Source: G965205725 sp965205725
GTDB taxonomy: Bacteria; Pseudomonadota; Gammaproteobacteria; Pseudomonadales; Halieaceae
DNA length: 64,000 nt
Reading direction: 5' to 3'
Assembly: GCA_965205725.1 (NCBI GenBank)
Contig: OZ242189.1
Span: 434,001-498,000, forward strand
The notes below the pieces were generated by a model. That model searched no databases, was not told the origin of the DNA, and saw nothing but the letters and a program-made list of their open reading frames with translations. A program made the translations under genes and the position numbers. Below, piece after piece: positions 1 through 8,080 of this stretch; within the stretch, counting starts at the first letter, position 1; each line of letters starts with the position of its first letter.

Positions 1-934
1 GCGCCAGTATCAAATGAACCCCGTTATGGGAACCTGCGCTGTGCCTACGAATGAGGGTGATTTTATTCGTATTGCGGGCGCGGTGGGTGCGCAAATGTCG
101 AACATGTCCGGGGCCTGGCGCGGCCAGGTAGTGCTGGAGGATGCCATTCGCTATGCGGCAGTGCCAGCGGCAGTGTATTGGCCGCCCGGCGACAGTATGC
201 TGCTGGTGAATCGTTATGGCGTCCGTTGTGTCAACGAGAAACGCGCCTACAATGATCGCGTTCGCCAGTTGTATCACTACGATGCGACCGAAGCAGAATA
301 CCCACACTTGCTGACCTACATGATTTACGACCGGCGGGCCATCGAGCTGCGTGCATCTAACTATCCGATTCCACCTATTGCCGAGGCGGCAGAATCTACC
401 GTTGTCGGCAATACCCTGTCAGAGTTGGCTGGTAGACTTTCCGCCCGATTACACAGTATTCGCACGCAGACCGGTGGTCAGACTCTTGCGGCGGATTTTG
501 CCGAGCAACTTTCCGCCAGTGTGGTTCGCTTTAACCGTATGGCCGAACAGGGCGTGGACGAAGATTTTGGTCGCGGTGAGCATGCTGAGGATAGAGCCTG
601 GGGCGCTTATACGCCGCCGCATGAAGGTACTGAATGGCCCAGGCAAAGCGACAAAAATCCAACGATGTATCCTTTGCAACCCGCAGGGCCTTACTACGCA
701 GTAATTTTGGCGCCAGGATTGCTGGGTACAAATGGCGGCCCCAAAGTAAACCAGTATACGCAGGTGCTGGACTATCGCGAGCAGCCGATTCAGGGGCTCT
801 ATGCGGCGGGCAATTGCATGGCCCACCCTGCGGGCAACGCCTACTGGGCGGCGGGTGCGACCATTGGTTCGGCCATGACCTATGGCAAAATCGCCGGTGA
901 GCGCGCCGCACTGGCAACGGCAGTTCAGGCGTGA
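1..934 (+). CDS. FAD-dependent oxidoreductase, 3-ketosteroid dehydrogenase/fumarate reductase-like (5' partial)
   Basis: The frame is open back to the first base, so the N-terminal FAD-binding Rossmann part lies outside the window and about 310 C-terminal residues are visible. The end (about residues 265-305) has the GLYAAGNC...AYWAAGATIGSAMTYGKIAGE pattern, where a FAD_binding_2 flavoprotein closes around the flavin; the Tyr-x3-Gly spacing in AYWAAG matches the catalytic Tyr/Gly pair of 3-ketosteroid delta1-dehydrogenases. It probably inserts a double bond next to a ketone or reduces an enone; the substrate is unknown. The stop codon overlaps the GTG start of the cytochrome-like gene by 4 bp, suggesting coupled synthesis and perhaps electron transfer between the products. 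Family assignment is firm, reaction is inferred. Confidence 0.8.
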   Translation, partial: RQYQMNPVMGTCAVPTNEGDFIRIAGAVGAQMSNMSGAWRGQVVLEDAIRYAAVPAAVYWPPGDSMLLVNRYGVRCVNEKRAYNDRVRQLYHYDATEAEYPHLLTYMIYDRRAIELRASNYPIPPIAEAAESTVVGNTLSELAGRLSARLHSIRTQTGGQTLAADFAEQLSASVVRFNRMAEQGVDEDFGRGEHAEDRAWGAYTPPHEGTEWPRQSDKNPTMYPLQPAGPYYAVILAPGLLGTNGGPKVNQYTQVLDYREQPIQGLYAAGNCMAHPAGNAYWAAGATIGSAMTYGKIAGERAALATAVQA

Positions 935-1314
935 AGCGCTTGTCTGTCTCGTTAGTATTGTGTCTGCTGACGGCGTTGACACAGGCTTGTGAAACGGTCA
1001 GTTTTTCCAAACAGGTGCTTCCCGTATTGATGCGCGAATGCGCCTACTGTCATATGCGAGAAGACCGCCACGGCTACCTCGTGGTAGAGGGAACGCAGAG
1101 CTGGGCAAATCTGGTGGGGGTACCTGCCTTTCAATTGCCAGAGATGAGCCGGGTGCAAGCGGGGCGGCCGCAGCAGAGCTACCTCTGGCTCAAACTGACC
1201 GGTCAGCATATTCAGGCTGGCGGTCGCGGCTGGCGCATGCCGTTTCATCCGCTCCGAAATGAGGATATGAATCTGATTTTTCAGTGGATAGAGCAGGGCG
1301 CTGCCGACAACTAG
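931..1314 (+). CDS. Small exported c-type cytochrome-like protein
   Basis: A 127-residue protein with a GTG start in a 4-bp GTGA overlap with the flavoprotein. Residues 1-19 form a signal peptide (KR, then a Leu/Val-rich stretch ending at ALTQAC; the Cys could even be a lipobox Cys). One haem-binding CxxCH (CAYCH, about residues 37-41) follows, and WRMPFHPL near the C-terminus offers a possible axial Met. This layout resembles the cytochrome domains found at the start of DUF1549/DUF1553-type proteins and single-haem periplasmic electron carriers. It may accept electrons linked to the upstream flavoprotein, which is inference from coupling only. The TAG stop contains the TA target of the IS630 insertion. 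Confidence 0.72.
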   Translation: MKRLSVSLVLCLLTALTQACETVSFSKQVLPVLMRECAYCHMREDRHGYLVVEGTQSWANLVGVPAFQLPEMSRVQAGRPQQSYLWLKLTGQHIQAGGRGWRMPFHPLRNEDMNLIFQWIEQGAADN

Positions 1315-2393
1315 TGTCCTGTCCGATTAATTCGTTTAAGTACGCTATTCACTGATTCAATAATCTCATCAGCTGATTTTGTCCATCGAAATGGCTTCGG
1401 TTCTTCATTATGAAGATCGAGATATTCACGTATCGCTTTTTCAAGAGCAGGCACCGAACGGTGCGTCCCCCGTCGTAACTGATGCTCTGTGAGTGTCGCA
1501 AAAAAACGCTCCACCAGATTCATCCACGAGCTGTACGTTGGCGTGAAATGGCAATGAAATCTCGGGTGACGTAATAGCCAATTCTTTACCTTCGCAGTCT
1601 TATGGGTGCCGTAGTTATCCAGGATTAGATGGACATCCAGGTTGGCCGGTACCTGGCAATCAATGTGTCGCAAAAAACTAATAAATTCGATGCTTCTGTG
1701 GCGACGCTTGAGCTTACCAATCACTCTGCCTGTGGCAATATCCAAGGCCGCAAATAGCGTAGTGGTGCCGTACCGCCGATAGTCGTGGGTATGGCTTTCT
1801 GGCGAGCCGTAATTCATAGGCAAAGAAGGTTGTGTGCGATCCAGCGCCTGTATTTGGCTTTTCTCGTCTACACATAAAACCAGGGCTTTATCGGGTGGAT
1901 CGAGGTACAGCCCAACAATGTCCCTCACTTTTTCAATAAAGTGGGGGTCAGTAGATAGCTTGAAGCTGTGCGATAGATGGGGTTTGAGGCCGAATGCCCG
2001 CCAGATTCGGTGAACAAAATCGCGTGGCACCCCAAGATCTTTGGACAGACTGCGAACGCTCCAATGCGTCGCCTTCTTGGGTTTACTGTTTAGTGTCGCT
2101 TCCAGCACAGCCTGAACCTGTTCATCGTCGTGCTTTCGGGGTTGACCACTGCGCGGGGCATCCGATAAACCTGCGAGTCGATCTCGCGCAAATCGACCGC
2201 GCCACTTGGATATTGTTTGCTTGGACGTATGGTGTCGTTCGGCGATTTCTTCACCCGAATATCCCGCGGCACAATCCAGTACGATACCTGCTCGAAAATG
2301 CAATCCAGCGGTTGTGTTGCGCCGGCGACGCCATCGTTTGAGCTCGGCTTCTTCCTCTTCATTCAGTACAATCTCAGCACCTGGTCGCGCCAT
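1311..2393 (-). CDS. IS630-family transposase
   Basis: A 360-residue DDE transposase. The N-terminal part has the split helix-turn-helix of the family (RAGIVLDCAAGYSGEEIA ... SKQTISKWRGRF, then WSVRSLSKDLGV). Catalytic acids are visible at CVDEKS, LDNYGTH and NLVERFF. The start at 2393 (MARPGAEIV) is preferred over the upstream ATG at 2429 because GAGGA lies about 7 bases before it. The stop TAG is formed by the duplicated TA plus the flanking C at 1311, so translation ends only because of the neighbouring base. The gene appears intact. It is about as long as, but clearly different in sequence from, the second IS630 transposase at 37243-38331. Confidence 0.93.
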   Translation of the reverse strand: MARPGAEIVLNEEEEAELKRWRRRRNTTAGLHFRAGIVLDCAAGYSGEEIAERHHTSKQTISKWRGRFARDRLAGLSDAPRSGQPRKHDDEQVQAVLEATLNSKPKKATHWSVRSLSKDLGVPRDFVHRIWRAFGLKPHLSHSFKLSTDPHFIEKVRDIVGLYLDPPDKALVLCVDEKSQIQALDRTQPSLPMNYGSPESHTHDYRRYGTTTLFAALDIATGRVIGKLKRRHRSIEFISFLRHIDCQVPANLDVHLILDNYGTHKTAKVKNWLLRHPRFHCHFTPTYSSWMNLVERFFATLTEHQLRRGTHRSVPALEKAIREYLDLHNEEPKPFRWTKSADEIIESVNSVLKRINRTGH

Positions 2394-2473
2394 CGTATGA
2401 TCCTCATTAGTGAGATAAACATACGACAATTTTTACTGAAAATAATTCAATTAATTAACCGGACAGGACACTA
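1312..2473. mobile_element. IS630-family insertion sequence, copy 1 (including flanking TA duplication)
   Basis: Inverted ends GTGTCCTGTCCGATTAATT (from 1314) and its near-perfect complement ending at 2471 bound one transposase gene on the minus strand. A TA dinucleotide flanks each end (1312-1313 and 2472-2473), the target duplication expected of IS630/Tc1 elements. Removing the element rejoins AAC-TA-GCAGG, so the cytochrome stop TAG existed before insertion and is rebuilt by the first base of the element. Confidence 0.92.
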
Positions 2474-2617
2474 GCAGGGTGGCTGGCCTAGTTTCATTCA
2501 ACGTCTCTCGCCCCGGCGACCGGTCTGGCGCATCATCCCAATAGATTGGCGCCCCTTCCAAAGCTACCAGGCCACATAGAGTCTAGGATAGGCGTTGCAT
2601 TTCAAGAGGAAACTGCG

Positions 2618-3790
2618 ATGTCTCTGACTTTTGATTCGGCCCGTTTACCCAACCCCAATATAACCCCTGAGCACGAGGAGTGGCGGGTACAACTGCGCAA
2701 GTTCACTGATGTTGAGATCATTCCCTATGCTGAGCAATGGGATGAGGACGGCCATATCCCTATTGAATTGTGGCCGAAAGCTGCGGCAGTCGGCTTGCTG
2801 GGTATGGGTTACCCAGAGCAGTATGGGGGTATTCAAGAAGGTATTGATTCCTGGCACGGGTGGATTGTCAACGAGGAAATGGCGCGTATTGGCGTGGGCG
2901 GCATCCCGGCCAGTTTGTTGGTGCACGGTATTGGTCTGCCGCCAGTCATTAACTGGGGCCTGGAGGCCATGAAAGAAATGGTGGCGCCGCCTGTATTGGC
3001 TGGACAGAAGCACATCTCTCTGGGTATTACTGAGCCCAGCGGCGGTTCTGACGTTGCACAGTTGCAAACGACGGCGGTGCGTGACGGCGATTATTTCATC
3101 GTCAATGGCTCCAAAACCTATATTACCGGCGGCATGCGGGCCAATTGGGTGTCAACCGCAGTGCGTACTGGCGGTGAGGGCCCCCTGGGTGTGTCAATGC
3201 TGTTGATACCTGCCGATGCGGAAGGTTTTTCCCGTACTGCGCTGGATAAAAAGCAAGGCTGGTGGGCATCAGACACCGCAACCCTGTATTTCGACAACGT
3301 GCGAGTGCCGGTCGACAATCTGATCGGTGAAGAAAACCAGGGCTTTAAGGTCATCATGACTAACTTCAATGCTGAGCGCATGTCTATGGCGGCGGGCATG
3401 GAGGCTCTGGGTCGAGTTTGCCTGGAAGAAGCCGTGGAATGGGCGCAGGAACGCAAGACCTTCGGCAAACGCTTGGCGGATCACCAGGTGATTCGTCACA
3501 AAATCTCTCAGATGAAGCAGCAATTGAATGCCACGCAGGCTTATATACGGGTGTGCTATGAGGCGATTGAGACGGGCACTGCCAATCCGGGAGATATCGC
3601 AATGTTGAAGGTACAGGCCAGCGAAACCATGGAATTCTGTGCCCGTGAAGCTATGCAGATTTTGGGCGGCATGGGTTATATGCGCGGTAATCGGGTAGAG
3701 CGTATTTACCGTGAAGTCAGAGTCAATGCAATTGGTGGCGGCTCTGAGGAAATCATGCGCGACCTGGCGGCGCGCCAATACGGACTATAA
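2618..3790 (+). CDS. Acyl-CoA dehydrogenase, isovaleryl/citronellyl-CoA dehydrogenase type
   Basis: A 390-residue flavoprotein oxidising an acyl-CoA to its 2,3-enoyl-CoA. The start at 2618 follows AGAGGA; an upstream in-frame ATG at 2546 has no such site. ITEPSGGSD (FAD/substrate loop), KTYITGG, RKTFGK and QILGGMGY are classic ACAD motifs. The glutamate at the usual MCAD position is replaced (IGGGSEEI), while NAER (Glu at about residue 253) sits on helix G, the catalytic-base position of isovaleryl- and long-chain acyl-CoA dehydrogenases. That, plus the carboxylase and AtuA genes downstream, suggests a branched 3-methyl-acyl-CoA substrate, as for citronellyl-CoA dehydrogenase AtuD. First gene of the atu-like operon; GST gene begins 5 bp after the stop. 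Confidence 0.9.
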   Translation: MSLTFDSARLPNPNITPEHEEWRVQLRKFTDVEIIPYAEQWDEDGHIPIELWPKAAAVGLLGMGYPEQYGGIQEGIDSWHGWIVNEEMARIGVGGIPASLLVHGIGLPPVINWGLEAMKEMVAPPVLAGQKHISLGITEPSGGSDVAQLQTTAVRDGDYFIVNGSKTYITGGMRANWVSTAVRTGGEGPLGVSMLLIPADAEGFSRTALDKKQGWWASDTATLYFDNVRVPVDNLIGEENQGFKVIMTNFNAERMSMAAGMEALGRVCLEEAVEWAQERKTFGKRLADHQVIRHKISQMKQQLNATQAYIRVCYEAIETGTANPGDIAMLKVQASETMEFCAREAMQILGGMGYMRGNRVERIYREVRVNAIGGGSEEIMRDLAARQYGL

Positions 3791-3795
3791 GCGTT

Positions 3796-4434
3796 ATGAA
3801 ACTTTGGCATTGTAAAGGTGCGCGTTCACTGCGGGCATTGTGGACATTAGAAGAAATGGGCATGGCATACGAGCTTGAGCTCATGCCTTTCCCGCCGCGT
3901 ATCTTTCACGAGGGATACGCCGAGGTAAACATTATTGGCACTGTGCCGTATTTCGTTGATGGTGAAGCCCGCATGACTGAGTCATCGGGTATATGCCAGT
4001 ATTTGGTTGAGAAATATGACCGCTATGATTTTGGCTTAAAGCCAGACCATCCCGAGTTTGGCAACTATCTCAATTGGTTGTTCCACAGCGACGCCACGTT
4101 GACCTTTCCGCAAACCATTATGATGCGCTATTTTATTTTGGAACCCACCCCGGAGAAGCAAGCGGTTGGGGTTGACTACGGCAAGTGGTTTTTTGCGCGT
4201 CTGCGGATGCTGGACAGGCATCTGGAAACTAATGAGTACCTGGTAGACAACCGGTTCACGATTGCCGATATAGCGGTGGGCTACGCGCTCTATCTGGCCA
4301 AGGCGATGGCGGTCGGCGAGAAATGTGATCGACAGTTTGCTCCACAAACAGCCGACTATTTGGCGCGTCTGGAAGGGCGCCCCGCATATCAGCGCGCTGA
4401 TGCCATGGATGTTGAACAACCGCCGGTTGCCTAG
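3796..4434 (+). CDS. Glutathione S-transferase family protein
   Basis: A 212-residue two-domain GST. The N-terminal thioredoxin-like half has the conserved cis-Pro segment (GTVPYFVD, about residues 49-56) and the glutathione-contacting E-S pair (TESSGICQYL); the all-helical half carries the N-capping box (FTIADIAVGYAL). Position 8-9 offers CKGARS, so the activating residue is probably Ser or Cys rather than Tyr. It lies between acyl-CoA dehydrogenase and carboxylase genes with spacings of 5 and 11 bp, so it belongs to the same transcript. A role as glutathione-dependent isomerase or in disposing of reactive enoyl intermediates is possible but unproven; canonical atu clusters do not contain a GST. 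Confidence 0.88.
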   Translation: MKLWHCKGARSLRALWTLEEMGMAYELELMPFPPRIFHEGYAEVNIIGTVPYFVDGEARMTESSGICQYLVEKYDRYDFGLKPDHPEFGNYLNWLFHSDATLTFPQTIMMRYFILEPTPEKQAVGVDYGKWFFARLRMLDRHLETNEYLVDNRFTIADIAVGYALYLAKAMAVGEKCDRQFAPQTADYLARLEGRPAYQRADAMDVEQPPVA

Positions 4435-4445
4435 GGGAGATCAAT

Positions 4446-6053
4446 ATGGCCATTTTTGAATCTCAGCTCGACTCCAACTCAGATGCTTTCCAGATAAACA
4501 GGCAAGTGATGGGCGAAGCAATTGCAGAGTTTCGCGGTGTTGAAAAAAATGTACTGGATAGAGCAGCAGCAAAAGCGCCTGGTTACGAAAAACGCGGCTT
4601 TATGTCGCCCCGTGATCGTTTGAGTCAGTTGCTCGACCCGTCTGCTCCCTGGCTTGAGCTGTCGTCATTGTGTGGCTTCATGCAGGATCAGGACAAAGAT
4701 GGCAGTTTTGCCGGCGGTTCAGTGATTGCCGGCATTGGCTATATCGAGGGTACTCGTTGCGCGGTGATGGTTGACGATTTCCTGACGAAGGGAGGCATCA
4801 TTACGCAGCTGGGCGGTGTGAAACGGGTGCGCATGCAGTTGATTTCCATGGTGGAGAAAATTCCGCTGGTGACATTGGCCCAAAGTGGCGGTGGCAACCT
4901 GACTACAGCGGGTGAGACCTTTGGCGCCTCGGGCGAAATATTTGCCAATCAATGTCGGCTGTCTGCGGCAGGCATTCCCCAAATTACTGTCGTTCATGGC
5001 AGCGCCACTGCCGGTGGCGCCTACCAGCCCGGTTTGTCGGATTACATCGTGATGATTCGCAAACAATCCACGGTGTATTTGGCTGGCCCGCCATTGCTAA
5101 AAGCGGCCACTGGAGAGATTGCCACCGACGAGGAAATTGGCGGCGCTGAAATGCATGCAGGAATAGCCGGAACAGCAGACTACCTCGCGGAAAATGATGC
5201 GGACGGAATTCGTATCTGTCGGGATATTGTCCGCAAGCTGGGTTGGCGCAAGCGTGCTCTGCCAGCAGCAAAATATGCAGAACCTGTATACGCAAAAGAG
5301 GAGTTGCTAGGCGTCGTGCCCGCAGACCCAAAAACACCTTATGACTGCCGTGAGATTATGGCGCGTCTGGCCGACGGCTCCGATTTACTTGATTTTAAGC
5401 CCGAATTTGACATCGGCACCATTTGTACGCATATCGAAATTAAGGGCATGGCCTGCGGTGTGATTGGGAACAATGCGCCTATCACAGCCAAAGGTGCGGC
5501 CAAAGCCGGTCAGTTTATTCAGTTGTGTGAGCAATCGGGCACACCGATTTTATTTTTGCACAACACGACCGGCTTTATTGTCGGCACTGAATCCGAGCGC
5601 GTCGGCATTATCAAGCACGGCTCGAAATTGATTCAAGCGGTGACCAATGCGCGGGTTCCAAAAATCAGTGTGGTGGTAGGTGGTTCTTATGGCGCGGGCA
5701 ATTACGCCATGTGTGGTCGCGGCATGAACCCCCGATTTATGTTCGCCTGGCCGCGCAGTGTGGTGTCGGTTATGGGCCCGCCCCAGGCCGGGCAGGTGAT
5801 GCGCCAGGTGTGGGAGACGCAGATGAAAAAAGCCGGCGCTGTGGATGAGGCGAGACTTGATGCACAAGAGCAGGCAGTGGTGCAGGCCATGGAGGCCCAG
5901 TCACATGCGCTGGCAAATACTGCCCGAGTCTGGGATGACGCTTTGATTGATCCACAGGACACCCGCGATATTGTTGCTTTTGTGCTGGATGTATGTGCCG
6001 AGGCGGATGGCCGAACCGTCAATGAAAATACCTTTGGTATAGCGAGGTTTTAA
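4446..6053 (+). CDS. atuC: Biotin-dependent acyl-CoA carboxylase, carboxyltransferase (beta) subunit, geranyl-/methylcrotonyl-CoA type
   Basis: A 535-residue carboxyltransferase moving CO2 from biotin to a 3-methyl-2-enoyl-CoA. The N-domain has the acyl-CoA oxyanion segment (HGSATAGGAYQPGLSDY, about residues 184-200) and ATGEIATDEEIGGAEMH; the C-domain has the biotin-side glycine-rich GGSYGAGNYAMCGRG (about residues 408-422). Length and motifs fit methylcrotonyl-/geranyl-CoA carboxylase beta subunits rather than propionyl-CoA carboxylase. Geranyl-CoA type is favoured by the adjacent AtuA gene and the lack of an HMG-CoA lyase gene expected for leucine degradation; a leucine-type enzyme remains possible. 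RBS GGGGAG precedes the ATG; the stop overlaps the hydratase start (TAATG). Partner of the alpha subunit at 9216-11201. Confidence 0.88.
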   Translation: MAIFESQLDSNSDAFQINRQVMGEAIAEFRGVEKNVLDRAAAKAPGYEKRGFMSPRDRLSQLLDPSAPWLELSSLCGFMQDQDKDGSFAGGSVIAGIGYIEGTRCAVMVDDFLTKGGIITQLGGVKRVRMQLISMVEKIPLVTLAQSGGGNLTTAGETFGASGEIFANQCRLSAAGIPQITVVHGSATAGGAYQPGLSDYIVMIRKQSTVYLAGPPLLKAATGEIATDEEIGGAEMHAGIAGTADYLAENDADGIRICRDIVRKLGWRKRALPAAKYAEPVYAKEELLGVVPADPKTPYDCREIMARLADGSDLLDFKPEFDIGTICTHIEIKGMACGVIGNNAPITAKGAAKAGQFIQLCEQSGTPILFLHNTTGFIVGTESERVGIIKHGSKLIQAVTNARVPKISVVVGGSYGAGNYAMCGRGMNPRFMFAWPRSVVSVMGPPQAGQVMRQVWETQMKKAGAVDEARLDAQEQAVVQAMEAQSHALANTARVWDDALIDPQDTRDIVAFVLDVCAEADGRTVNENTFGIARF

Positions 6054-6865
6054 TGGAATTACCTAATTATGAAGAGCTGCTGATCGAGAATACTGGCGGC
6101 GTTCTTTATTTGACAATTAACCGCCCGCAGCAGCGCAACGCCATGAATAGCAGTGTCGTGCAGGGCATCATGGAGACCTTTTCTGCCATTGAAGACCGCC
6201 GCGCCATTCGCGCAGTTGTGTTGCGCGGTGCTGAAGGCCACTTTTGTTCGGGCGGTGATATTTCCGGTATGCAGCAGGCTGGCACTAAAGAAGAAGCCGA
6301 TAAGGCCGCGTGGGAATTTAACCGCGTGTTTGGTCGCATGTGCGCCCAGGTCAATCGAGCGCCACAGGTGGTGATCAGTCTATTGGAAGGCGCAGTTCTT
6401 GGTGGTGGTTTTGGTTTGGCCTGTATTTCAGATGTAGCTATCGCCGATCTCAACGCCAAATTTGGTATGCCGGAAACTGGATTGGGAATTATTCCGGCGC
6501 AGATTGCGCCTTTTGTGGTGATGCGTATTGGCCTGACCCAGGCTCGTCGATTTGCCTTGTTGGGCGAGCGCATAAACGGTGCCGCTGCGCTGGAACTGGG
6601 TTTGGTGCACTACCAGACCGAAGGTGCAGAGGCCATGCAGACCCAGTTGGAGGAGGTGTTGGGAAAAATTTGGCGCTGTGCTCCGAACGCCAACGCCGTT
6701 ACCAAACAACTGATGCTTGATGTTGGCAGCACTGATTTGGAATCACTTTTAGACCGCGCCTCTGACAATTTTTCCGCTGCGATCAACAGCGAGGAAGGCA
6801 AAGAGGGCACCACTGCATTTTTAGAAAAAAGGTTGCCTGCATGGGCAACAGAGGAGTCAGTATGA
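6053..6865 (+). CDS. atuE: Enoyl-CoA hydratase, glutaconyl-CoA hydratase type (AtuE/LiuC-like)
   Basis: A 270-residue crotonase-fold protein predicted to hydrate the 3-carboxymethyl-enoyl-CoA made by the carboxylase. The oxyanion hole segments are HFCSGGDISGM (about residues 63-73) and GAVLGGGFGLA (about 108-118). Of the two crotonase glutamates, the second is present (MPETGLG), the first is replaced by Gly in GGGFGL. I recall the same replacement in bacterial methylglutaconyl-CoA hydratases (LiuC), so the protein need not be inactive. PAQIAPFVV after the second Glu also fits that subgroup. The start shares TAATG with the carboxylase stop, and the end overlaps the next gene by ATGA, so the three are translationally coupled. 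Confidence 0.85.
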   Translation: MELPNYEELLIENTGGVLYLTINRPQQRNAMNSSVVQGIMETFSAIEDRRAIRAVVLRGAEGHFCSGGDISGMQQAGTKEEADKAAWEFNRVFGRMCAQVNRAPQVVISLLEGAVLGGGFGLACISDVAIADLNAKFGMPETGLGIIPAQIAPFVVMRIGLTQARRFALLGERINGAAALELGLVHYQTEGAEAMQTQLEEVLGKIWRCAPNANAVTKQLMLDVGSTDLESLLDRASDNFSAAINSEEGKEGTTAFLEKRLPAWATEESV

Positions 6866-8070
6866 GCCAGACAAGTCAGTTGGAACTGGACGAATTTCGC
6901 GCCGAAGTATCGGCCTGGATGAAAGAGAATAAGCCCGCCGACCCTGGTTTTCTGCTGCCGCAGACATTTATGGAAGTGGGCGATGAGCAGGTGCTGGAAT
7001 TTTTGCGTGAATGGCAGCACAAAATGTGGAGCGCCGGTTATCTTGGAGTGCATTGGCCGCAGGAGTACGGCGGCCGCAGTATGAACCCGGCGTTCCAGCG
7101 TATCGCCGATCAGGAAATGAATCGCCAGGCCGTCCCCATCGCCTTCAATGTTATCGGTCTGGGTTGGGCGGGCCCTTTGCTCAACGCCATTGGCACGGAA
7201 GAGGAAAAGAAGAAATATCTGAAGGGCATACTCTCTGCCGAAGATGTGTGGTGCCAGGGTTTCTCCGAGCCTGAGCACGGGTCTGACCTGGGCAATGTTC
7301 AATGCCGAGCGGTACGTGACGGTGACGATTATGTGATCAACGGTACCAAGATATGGACGACTCTGGGCAACTACGCCAAATACATGATCCTGTTGGCGCG
7401 CACCAGCACAGAGGGTGCGCGTAAGTATGATGGCTTGTCTTTCTTCTTGTCTCCCATGGACCTCGCTGGTGTTGACCCGCGACCGATCAGAAAAATGACA
7501 GGCGAGTATGGTTTCTGTGAGACGTTTTTCACCGACGCACGTATCCCGGCCGATAGCCTGATGGGTGAAGAGGGGCAGGGCTGGGCAATTGCCATGCAGA
7601 CTCTGCAATATGAACGCGGTGCTGAAGCAGGTGCAGCCGGTGGCTTGATGGTTGTGCGCACGGTAGTAGAGGACCTTATCAAGTTAGCCCGCGAGCTCAG
7701 GCGCGATGGCGAGCCATTGCTGAATGATCCGGTAGTGCGGGACAAAATGGTCCAGTTTCTTATGGAAGAAAAAGGCGCGAGCCTGAGCGCCCGCCGCCTG
7801 GCTCATGGCGCACTCAATACGGACTACCCATTTTCTTTGGCGCTCTCCAGCAAGTTGCGTACCTCCGAGTTTCAACGCCGTATGCGGCAGTATGCGGTAG
7901 AGCTGCAAGGTGCTCACGGCAGCTTGTATGTGGGCGATGAGGATGCCCCCGCCGCAGGTTTTTGGCAGCGGGCCTATTTCAATAATTTCTCGACCACAAT
8001 CGGCGGTGGCACCAGTCAGGTGCAGGCCAACATTATTGGTGAGCGTGTACTCGGGCTGCCGAAGGATTAG
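6862..8070 (+). CDS. Acyl-CoA dehydrogenase, catalytic subunit of a two-subunit enzyme
   Basis: A 402-residue ACAD. The start at 6862 (GAGGAG upstream, ATGA overlap with the hydratase) is preferred to the ATG at 6841 inside that gene. Flavin motifs are CQGFSEPEHGSD and GTKIWTTLG; TLQYERG carries a Glu at the helix-G catalytic position; IGGGTSQVQANIIGERVLGLP is the C-terminal signature of bacterial FadE-type subunits. The next gene, 10 bp downstream, is a shorter ACAD with neither catalytic Glu. This pairing matches the alpha2beta2 dehydrogenases known from steroid side-chain degradation (ChsE1-ChsE2, FadE26-FadE27). Probably acts on a chain or ring too bulky for homotetrameric ACADs. Substrate unknown. 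Confidence 0.88.
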   Translation: MSQTSQLELDEFRAEVSAWMKENKPADPGFLLPQTFMEVGDEQVLEFLREWQHKMWSAGYLGVHWPQEYGGRSMNPAFQRIADQEMNRQAVPIAFNVIGLGWAGPLLNAIGTEEEKKKYLKGILSAEDVWCQGFSEPEHGSDLGNVQCRAVRDGDDYVINGTKIWTTLGNYAKYMILLARTSTEGARKYDGLSFFLSPMDLAGVDPRPIRKMTGEYGFCETFFTDARIPADSLMGEEGQGWAIAMQTLQYERGAEAGAAGGLMVVRTVVEDLIKLARELRRDGEPLLNDPVVRDKMVQFLMEEKGASLSARRLAHGALNTDYPFSLALSSKLRTSEFQRRMRQYAVELQGAHGSLYVGDEDAPAAGFWQRAYFNNFSTTIGGGTSQVQANIIGERVLGLPKD

Positions 8071-8080
8071 GAGAGAGATC

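Noticed and set aside
6053..6865. Hydratase considered inactive because one crotonase glutamate is missing
   Set aside because: Bacterial methylglutaconyl-CoA-type hydratases, as I recall them, lack the same residue, so loss of function is not implied.
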